A DNA stretch of 12,074 nt from an uncultured Odoribacter sp. (GTDB lineage: Bacteria > Bacteroidota > Bacteroidia > Bacteroidales > Marinifilaceae). The notes beneath the pieces were generated by a model. That model was not told the DNA's origin and did not search any database. It worked only from the letters and a program-made list of their open reading frames with translations. Position 1 is the first letter of the stretch. Every line of letters starts with the position of its first letter. The position numbers and the translations under genes are program-made. The DNA is taken from positions 1 to 12,074 of the forward strand of contig URJC01000043.1 of NCBI GenBank assembly GCA_900548135.1. The letters are read 5' to 3'. This document shows, piece by piece, positions 6,273 to 12,074 of this stretch.

Positions 6273-8249
6273 TTATTCATACTGAATCACCTGTGGTTTT
6301 GTTACGCGATAATCATAAAATTTCCCCCTTCTGCTACTGGATAATACAGCCTGTACAGTCCGGCCATCATCCGGAATGGTCGGATAAAATGTAAAGCGGA
6401 AACTAAGATTTTTAATTACCACATTATCATTTCTCAAATTCAATCCTACTCCTATTCCCCAATACATCTTACTTCGGACTAAAGTATTTCCTTCCTGAGC
6501 CAATACCCCTGCATCAACATGAGTCGAAAAGGATGCCCGGAATCCTTTCTTTATATAAGGCAAAAAAAAGGTAGTCGATAAAGATACTGAAAGTTTCTGG
6601 TCCCCCCTAAGCGTATCCGACGTGAATCCCCGGATATCCGTATCTTCAAGGTACAAATAGTCTGCCGGATAACGCCGTATCCCTTTGACATACCGTATAT
6701 CATTATAAAAACGGAACTTCAAATTCCCCAGGCTACACAAATTACTGATGTGACTCCCCCCCACTTTAAAAATACCCCTCTCAAAGCCTTCATCGCTGAC
6801 ATAGGACCCCAAAGCAATCATCAACGCATAATATCGTTCCGTTTGTTTACTAAAATGAGAATACCGGGCTTCTGCGCCTACATACCCATAATCATCAAAC
6901 TCACTTTTTTCAAATCCTGTTGTAAAATTCAGATACAGGCCGGTGGGAATATCCTCCGTACGTCCAAAATCATATATCAGATTCGCTTTGTAATATTTTA
7001 TTTTAGTATACGTATACCCCATAAAATAATCCCGGCGGTTATAATACAAATGATTGGTATCGTCGCTCACCAAAGGACGGTTATTAAACACAGTGGTAAA
7101 AAAACGCCCCGTCAGATACATATTCTGATTGTAACTATACCGAAAGGGCAATTGAAAAGACTTTCCTAACCAAACATCCTGAAAATGATAGTTAAACAAT
7201 TCATCCAAGCGAGTGACATTCCGGTCAGGTAAATCATCCGAATAAAATACCCTTCCCCCACTAATCCCTCCGGCCCATTTCATCTGACTGGTCAGAAACT
7301 GACGTTCTATCTCCAGACGGACTTCTTTTTCCCGGTAATCATTCTGATAATATCCCCTGAAATTGATATGCGATCCCCAAAGACTATTCACTTTATATTC
7401 CAGTATATTTCCCCATTTTTTGTCTTTGGTACCACGATAACTGATTTCATAATTTACGATATGCCCAAGCTTAAGAAAATTCTTATTATCTACTCCCAGA
7501 ATGAAAGAATTCAAAAAATTAGATTCCACAGAACCTCCCCAGGAAAGCCGGTCCTTACAAATTACTACGATATTCACCTGATTAGTATCAGAAGGAACAT
7601 GATCCACAATTATTGTCGCATCATCGATATAATCCAAATCACGTAAAAGGATCTCATTCTGTACCAATTCAAACGGGCTCAGCAACATACCAGGTTTTAT
7701 GGTTAATTGCCTCCGGATCACACCTTCTGCGGTACTCATATGTGTCTTGTTAGCCAAATTCTTCAACCAACTCATGTCTTCCTCAAAATAAGTGGTATCA
7801 TATACACTCGTTCCATATGGAGGCAACACTCTGACAGCTATACTATGAATAATTTTTCCCCGATAATCCTTAAACCGTTCTTCACTATTCTGAGTACGCA
7901 TAACGTTCACATATCCGGGCCGGGGATTTACGAACACCATTTTATACAATTCTTTGGTAAACTTACTTCTATAGGCAAAATCTTTAATCTTGGTATATTC
8001 ATATGCCAAAGTATCCAAGATCAAACTGTCCGGCAAATAAACCACAGGCAAAGTTCCGGAACCAGGAAGCTCATATTTTATAGGAATCAACGTATCCCGC
8101 TCAAAATCAACACGCTGATTCAATAGGGAATCTCGTTGTATCACCGAATCCAGGCGCACAGAATCATATACTGCAGGAAAAATAGATGCTACCGCAAATA
8201 GTTCCTCCACCATAAAAATCATACCAAACAATACTCCGATTCTCTTCAT
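6273..8249 (-). CDS. Omp85/BamA-superfamily outer-membrane protein (function unknown)
   Basis: A 658-residue exported protein with a predicted signal peptide at about 1-21 (MKRIGVLFGMIFMVEELFAVA). Residues about 22-130 are a Bacteroidota-specific leader rich in Asp, Ser and Leu. Residues about 131-233 look like one POTRA unit: a strand IHSIAVRV, two helices with the phrase IKPGMLLSPFELVQNEILLRDLDYIDDA, and paired strands TIIVDHV / VNIVVICKDR. From about 237 the sequence becomes alternating aromatic/polar strands of a beta-barrel. DIRGF (538-542) fits the (V/I)RGF signature of the conserved L6 loop in BamA and TamA. After the last barrel strands (NLSFRFTFYP, about 614-623) a tail of some 35 residues ends QVIQYE instead of an aromatic terminal residue. 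It is 70 bases after apbE with no promoter box seen, so probably co-transcribed. It could help assemble or export outer-membrane proteins or lipids. That role is inferred from the fold only. Confidence 0.82.
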   Translation of the reverse strand: MKRIGVLFGMIFMVEELFAVASIFPAVYDSVRLDSVIQRDSLLNQRVDFERDTLIPIKYELPGSGTLPVVYLPDSLILDTLAYEYTKIKDFAYRSKFTKELYKMVFVNPRPGYVNVMRTQNSEERFKDYRGKIIHSIAVRVLPPYGTSVYDTTYFEEDMSWLKNLANKTHMSTAEGVIRRQLTIKPGMLLSPFELVQNEILLRDLDYIDDATIIVDHVPSDTNQVNIVVICKDRLSWGGSVESNFLNSFILGVDNKNFLKLGHIVNYEISYRGTKDKKWGNILEYKVNSLWGSHINFRGYYQNDYREKEVRLEIERQFLTSQMKWAGGISGGRVFYSDDLPDRNVTRLDELFNYHFQDVWLGKSFQLPFRYSYNQNMYLTGRFFTTVFNNRPLVSDDTNHLYYNRRDYFMGYTYTKIKYYKANLIYDFGRTEDIPTGLYLNFTTGFEKSEFDDYGYVGAEARYSHFSKQTERYYALMIALGSYVSDEGFERGIFKVGGSHISNLCSLGNLKFRFYNDIRYVKGIRRYPADYLYLEDTDIRGFTSDTLRGDQKLSVSLSTTFFLPYIKKGFRASFSTHVDAGVLAQEGNTLVRSKMYWGIGVGLNLRNDNVVIKNLSFRFTFYPTIPDDGRTVQAVLSSSRRGKFYDYRVTKPQVIQYE

Positions 8250-8319
8250 ATCATCAACCGCTGTTCCCCCACCTGGAAGAAAAATATCTATCCCGCTCTT
8301 TACCGTTATTCACAACTTG

Positions 8320-9312
8320 CTACTGCTGAACAACCTTACGCTGTAAACCATCAGAAACCCAAGTTTTTAAACTTCCGCCTTCCTCATAGATTAAGCATCC
8401 TTCTATTTCAGGCTCCTGCATAATGATCTCTTTTGCTTTTTCCAATCCGACCACCATAAAACCAGTAGCATAAGCATCCGCTTCCATGCATCCGGGAGCA
8501 TACACCGAGGCTCCTAATATTTCTGTTTGGACAGGAAAACCGGTCTTAGGGTTTATCGTATGAGCATATTTTTTCCCCTCATGGATGTAAAAATTACGAT
8601 AATTTCCGGAAGTAGCCAAAGCCCCGGAAGCCAATGCAACCACCAGCTGTAATTCACGTTGTTGAGCAGTAACATCATCTTCGGGCTGATCAATCCCGAT
8701 CCACCAGGCCCGTTTTTTATCACTTTGCCCTTTTACCCGGACTTCTCCTCCGATTTCCACCATATAATTCTTTATTCCCTTACGGTCAAAGTATTCCGCT
8801 ACCAAATCTACCCCTAATCCTTTAGCAATAGAACTGGCATCCAATTTCATTCCGGGAATTTGTTTCAAAATCTTGCCTTCCTGCACAGACAATTTTTCCA
8901 TACCTACCAAAGCAACTAAAGAATCAATCCGCGCAGAATCCGGAAAAACTTCTTTCTCAGAGCCAAATCCCCAGGCATCCACCAAAGGAGCTATGGTAAT
9001 ATCATATCCGCCATCTGTAGCTCGGTTTACTTTCTGCGCCATAGCATACATCCTCACAAATAATCCATCTACACTATCACTTTCGTTCCGATTGATCCGC
9101 GAAAGGACAGAATTCGGATTAAACATAGATAAAGAAACATTCACTAACTCCATTTCCTGATGGACCTCTTGTTGCAAATCCTCAGCTGATTCATAAGAAA
9201 TATGATAAAAGGTCCCATATATTTTACCTTCCGCATGCCGATAAGGAATTTTTTGATCACATCCCAACAACAATAGGCTACATAACAATCCTACCAACAA
9301 ACTATTCTTCAT
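8320..9312 (-). CDS. apbE: FAD:protein FMN transferase, lipoprotein ApbE
   Basis: ApbE enzymes cut FAD and attach FMN covalently to Thr or Ser of partner proteins such as NqrB, NqrC and RnfG. The 330-residue sequence starts with a lipoprotein signal, LLLLGC with Cys18 as the acylation site, so the enzyme faces the periplasm. The family blocks appear in order: GTFYHISY near 33-40, GGYDITIAPLVDAWGFG at 101-117, LDASSIAKGLGVDLVAEYF at 157-175, MVEIGGEVRVKG at 184-195, SGALATSGNYRNFY at 229-242, HTINPKTGFP at 251-260 and ADAYATGFMVVG at 278-289. Asp279 in the last block is the usual Mg2+ ligand. Length and motifs are normal and complete. It starts 7 bases after the patatin-barrel stop, so the two are in one operon. 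No flavinylation substrate is encoded in this window. Confidence 0.96.
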   Translation of the reverse strand: MKNSLLVGLLCSLLLLGCDQKIPYRHAEGKIYGTFYHISYESAEDLQQEVHQEMELVNVSLSMFNPNSVLSRINRNESDSVDGLFVRMYAMAQKVNRATDGGYDITIAPLVDAWGFGSEKEVFPDSARIDSLVALVGMEKLSVQEGKILKQIPGMKLDASSIAKGLGVDLVAEYFDRKGIKNYMVEIGGEVRVKGQSDKKRAWWIGIDQPEDDVTAQQRELQLVVALASGALATSGNYRNFYIHEGKKYAHTINPKTGFPVQTEILGASVYAPGCMEADAYATGFMVVGLEKAKEIIMQEPEIEGCLIYEEGGSLKTWVSDGLQRKVVQQ

Positions 9313-9319
9313 ATACCGC

Positions 9320-11512
9320 TTAAAAATAAAAACCTAAATTAAAATAAAATCCCAAACTTTTATCCCAGTTCGAAGTGTCAAAAGTAAAACTAATAGGACC
9401 TATCAGACTATTATAAGCATATCCAACAGCTCCTCCCCAAATATCATCTCCTTTCAACAAATCAAAAAAGTTTTCTGCCTGTTTGGCATAATTGCCGGTA
9501 AAAATCAGATAATGGCGCATTCCTAACCGGTAGCGCAAAGCCAAACGTCCTACCATAACAGAATTCTGGAACAATTCCAAATTATGAATCCCATAGAATG
9601 GCAATTGTTGATTCACATAACGTCCGGCTACTTCTCCCCCCATACAATTCAGATAAGGAGCAGGTATATTTTCTCCTATCAATACACGGCCATACAAAGC
9701 CGGCATTAAATACACCCTTCGCGTCAAACGAACAGCCGGTTCAAAATCAGCCGTCAATGCAGAAAAAGGAGTTTTACCTTTATAGTTCACCATATTATCC
9801 GTATACAACGAATATTCCGCCTTGAAAGAAACTCCCTTATCAGGATAATATTTTTTATCAAAAGTCTCAAAATGAGCAGAAGCATAATAACTCAATAAAC
9901 CTTGTGAAGAAAGATTTTCTACAACATAATCGGAATTATACAGATTCGATTTATACTTAAAATATTCATAACGTAACCCTATCTGAAACTTGAAATTACG
10001 CAAATAAATATCCGACATATTAATATCTCCCCGGTGGTATGAGAAAGTAACATTATCAATTTTATCCCCATGATCATACAAATTAATATCATTATATTTA
10101 TACATATAGGAAATACCCAGTTTCCGCAGAAAAGTACTTCCGAAAGAATAATCCACCAGTACATAGGGGTTTTTATTCAGCCGTCCTGTGAGTGACAAAC
10201 GGGATCCCCTTAAGGCACGGTGACTCAAAGTGGTATTCAACAAAATTGAAGCCATTTCCTCCGAATCAAACCGAAATCCCAGATTCAAAGAACTTGCAGG
10301 TTTTTCTTTTAATCTCAACGTCAGATCATATATCTGATCCCCGTTTAAAGAATAACTGACATTTGAAAAAGCACCTGTGCCATACAAAAAAGCAATTGCT
10401 TTATGCAATCCATCCATCGTAATGACAGAAAATTCCTTCACTCCAAAAAGCCGTAAAATCCATTTTTCATCCTTTTCTTTTACACCTTCAATCATAATCT
10501 TCCCGATAACCAGTGAATCCGTCCGTAAAAACTTATTATTCAAATGGGGAGAAGCATTTTCATCTTCCTCCAAACCGATTTTCTCTTTCAATTCTATAAT
10601 TTTATCCCAATTTGCCCGGGCGACTCGTTCTCCGCGTAAAATCATAGAATCAATAGCTTCCGGGGTGAAACTGGCCGCTGTATATCCCTTTAAATCCGGA
10701 TTCATATATAAATCAACTGCCTTTCTATTTTTTGTGTAATTTGCCATTCCCATAAAGGAGGTTAACTGATCAACTATACCCATAATATTATCCAATCCTT
10801 CAGCATCCTTCAAACCCGTACTCAAATCCACACCGATAGTTATCTCAGCCCCCATATCCTTTGCAACATCAACCGGGAAATTATTTGAAATTCCCCCATC
10901 CACTAAAACCATACTATCCAGCAACACAGGAGCAAAAGCCCCGGGAATAGCCATACTAGCCCGCATAGCCAAAGGCAATACCCCACTATCCATAACGACT
11001 TCCTTCCCATTCACCATATTTGCAGCTACACAGGCAAAGGGTATAGGCAAATCCTTGAAAGAAATGGAATCATGATATCCGACTGTTAAATCAGAAAATA
11101 AATTATAGATATTTTGTCCACTTACAAAACCTGCAGGCACCGAGAGTCCCTTTTTCTGCGAAAAAGGCAAAGAAAGCAAATATTTTTCATTAGATTCTTT
11201 AACCGAAAACGGAAGATTAAAACGGTACACCTTATCACTCAACAGAAAAGGCCAATTTTGTACTCTCACCATACTGTCCAAAGCATTAGCATCATACCCG
11301 ACTGCATAAAGTCCACCCACAATAGCTCCCATACTTGTACCCGCTATATAATCTATCGGTATGCCAGCTTCTTCCAACACTTTCAATACACCAATATGCG
11401 CAACCCCCTTTGCACCTCCACCACTTAACACCACGCCAACCTTTTTCCGCTGGGCATAACCATCCTGAAAAAACAGCAAAATGATAATAAAAAACAATCC
11501 AAAATACTTCAT
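9320..11512 (-). CDS. Patatin-like phospholipase fused to POTRA and Omp85-type barrel
   Basis: A 730-residue outer-membrane lipase of the RssA/PlpD type. Residues 1-20 are a signal peptide ending GYA-QRKK. Residues about 24-240 are a patatin domain with the oxyanion loop SGGGAKG (30-36), the nucleophile elbow GTSMG (Ser60) and the DGG motif (Asp205), so the Ser-Asp dyad is intact. Residues about 333-404 form one POTRA-like unit, with IGKIMIEGV and the phrase LYGTGAFSNVSY. Residues about 408-730 form a 16-strand-type barrel ending in FYFNLGFYF, a good outer-membrane beta-signal with terminal Phe. This layout matches the type Vd/PlpD architecture, in which the lipase is displayed or released through its own barrel. 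Such fusions are widespread in Bacteroidota. It is the first gene of a probable operon with apbE and the Omp85-like gene. The ATG at 11512 follows a TAGCTTTG box. Confidence 0.94.
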   Translation of the reverse strand: MKYFGLFFIIILLFFQDGYAQRKKVGVVLSGGGAKGVAHIGVLKVLEEAGIPIDYIAGTSMGAIVGGLYAVGYDANALDSMVRVQNWPFLLSDKVYRFNLPFSVKESNEKYLLSLPFSQKKGLSVPAGFVSGQNIYNLFSDLTVGYHDSISFKDLPIPFACVAANMVNGKEVVMDSGVLPLAMRASMAIPGAFAPVLLDSMVLVDGGISNNFPVDVAKDMGAEITIGVDLSTGLKDAEGLDNIMGIVDQLTSFMGMANYTKNRKAVDLYMNPDLKGYTAASFTPEAIDSMILRGERVARANWDKIIELKEKIGLEEDENASPHLNNKFLRTDSLVIGKIMIEGVKEKDEKWILRLFGVKEFSVITMDGLHKAIAFLYGTGAFSNVSYSLNGDQIYDLTLRLKEKPASSLNLGFRFDSEEMASILLNTTLSHRALRGSRLSLTGRLNKNPYVLVDYSFGSTFLRKLGISYMYKYNDINLYDHGDKIDNVTFSYHRGDINMSDIYLRNFKFQIGLRYEYFKYKSNLYNSDYVVENLSSQGLLSYYASAHFETFDKKYYPDKGVSFKAEYSLYTDNMVNYKGKTPFSALTADFEPAVRLTRRVYLMPALYGRVLIGENIPAPYLNCMGGEVAGRYVNQQLPFYGIHNLELFQNSVMVGRLALRYRLGMRHYLIFTGNYAKQAENFFDLLKGDDIWGGAVGYAYNSLIGPISFTFDTSNWDKSLGFYFNLGFYF

Positions 11513-11549
11513 AAATCATGATCTAAAGTAATGATAAACTAGCCAAGTA

Positions 11550-11579
11550 CAAAGCTATGAAAACAAATTAAATCTGAAA
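11550..11579 (-). promoter_or_regulatory. Candidate promoter of the patatin-apbE-Omp85 operon
   Basis: On the minus strand TAGCTTTG at 11557-11550 matches the -7 consensus TAnnTTTG. TTTC at 11579-11576, 18 bases upstream, may be a degenerate -33 box. The leader to the ATG at 11512 would be about 33 bases. Confidence 0.5.
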
Positions 11580-11680
11580 AGGTAAAAACCAAAAACTAAA
11601 GACGGAGAGTTTAAGTTGAATTCAAAAATCATATATCTAAAATTGAAAGATGGTTTCTTCCTGTTCTTAACTTTTATTCC

Positions 11681-11688
11681 TATTTTTG
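11681..11688 (+). promoter_or_regulatory. Candidate response-regulator promoter, -7 box
   Basis: TATTTTTG at 11681-11688 is an exact TAnnTTTG match and is identical to the box before PBP1A. It lies 23 bases before the ATG at 11712, so the leader would be very short. The -33 region (CTGTTC near 11661) is not convincing. Confidence 0.5.
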
Positions 11689-11711
11689 CTCAGCTTGTAA
11701 AATGATTAATT

Positions 11712-12074
11712 ATGGCAAAAATCCTTGTAATCGACGACGAACGAAGTATACGTAACTCCATGAAAGATATCTTATCTTTTGAAGGGCATGAGGTTTCTCT
11801 GGCAGAAAATGGTATGGAAGGACTGGTTGCAGTTAAAACCGAAAAACCAGAATTAGTATTTTGTGATATTAAAATGCCCAAAATGGAAGGAATAGAAGTA
11901 TTGCAACGAATCAAGGAATTTACTTCGGAGATACCGGTAATCATGATTTCCGGACACGGAACTATCGATACAGCTATCGATGCCATCAAAAAAGGTGCCT
12001 ATGATTTCATTGAGAAACCCCTGGACTTAAACCGTATCCTGATTACAATCAAAAATGCAACAGACAAACATCAG
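11712..12074 (+). CDS. NtrC-family response regulator, receiver domain (3' end outside window)
   Basis: The 121 codons visible are a complete CheY-like receiver domain, and the frame is still open at the window edge. Seen directly: MAKILVIDDE with the acidic pair Asp8-Asp9, the phospho-acceptor Asp52 in FCDIKMPKMEG, the switch Ser80 in MISGHG, and Lys102 in FIEKPLD. The phrases MISGHGTIDTAIDAIKKGAYDF and EKPLDLNRILITI closely resemble receivers of sigma-54-dependent activators of the NtrC/AtoC class, where an AAA+ domain and a Fis-type DNA-binding helix follow. Those two domains are predicted to lie beyond the end and are not seen. An ATG at 11702 is out of frame and stops soon. The gene is divergent from the patatin operon across a 199-base spacer. 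Its sensor kinase is not in the window. Confidence 0.92.
   Translation, partial: MAKILVIDDERSIRNSMKDILSFEGHEVSLAENGMEGLVAVKTEKPELVFCDIKMPKMEGIEVLQRIKEFTSEIPVIMISGHGTIDTAIDAIKKGAYDFIEKPLDLNRILITIKNATDKHQ

Noticed and set aside
7707..8126. 139-codon plus-strand open frame
   Set aside because: It is fully inside the Omp85-like gene on the opposite strand and has no motif. It is a shadow of that gene.
11690..11989. 99-codon minus-strand open frame at the right end
   Set aside because: It is the antisense of the receiver domain, whose motifs are unambiguous on the plus strand.
1..12074. CRISPR arrays, tRNA or rRNA genes, insertion sequences, phage or plasmid genes
   Set aside because: I saw no regularly spaced repeats, no cloverleaf or rRNA-like sequence, no transposase or integrase motifs and no terminal inverted repeats. 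The scar at 4547-5260 has no mobile-element ends that I can see.

Overview
The window reads as chromosomal DNA from the order Bacteroidales (phylum Bacteroidota). It is AT-rich. Start codons lack strong Shine-Dalgarno sequences, and several genes are preceded by the Bacteroidota -7 promoter box TAnnTTTG. The proteins are typical of the group: a short-LID adenylate kinase, an OmpA-type porin with a C-terminal peptidoglycan-binding domain, a PBP1A with a very basic N-terminus, and a patatin fused to an Omp85-type barrel. A fragment of a 6-bladed beta-propeller joined to a radical SAM start suggests a gut Bacteroidales relative. Genus cannot be fixed from this sequence.

Layout. The left end holds adk on the minus strand, and the first bases may be the start codon of the next gene (obgE would fit). 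A 296-base divergent gap separates adk from an OmpA-family gene on the plus strand, which ends in a clean hairpin terminator. Next is the bifunctional penicillin-binding protein 1A gene. Its likely start is 2195, just behind a perfect TATTTTTG box. Bases 4547-5260 hold no intact gene, only decayed minus-strand coding sequence: the 3' part of a beta-propeller gene fused in frame to the first few dozen codons of a radical SAM peptide-maturase-like gene. From about 5260 to 11512 all genes are on the minus strand. In transcription order they are a patatin/Omp85 two-domain outer-membrane protein, a lipoprotein ApbE flavin transferase 7 bases further on, an Omp85-superfamily barrel with one POTRA-like region, and a ZIP metal transporter (zupT) that appears to have its own promoter. 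The right end starts a divergently transcribed NtrC-type response regulator, cut by the window edge after its receiver domain.

How the genes work together. Most of the window concerns the cell envelope. OmpA anchors the outer membrane to peptidoglycan, and PBP1A builds that peptidoglycan. The patatin-barrel and the Omp85-like protein are outer-membrane proteins, ApbE is a periplasm-facing lipoprotein that flavinylates partner proteins, and ZupT imports divalent metal. Only patatin-apbE (7-base gap), and probably the following barrel gene (70-base gap, no promoter box seen), look like one operon. Nothing in the window is a complete novel system. The most unusual item is the propeller/radical SAM remnant.
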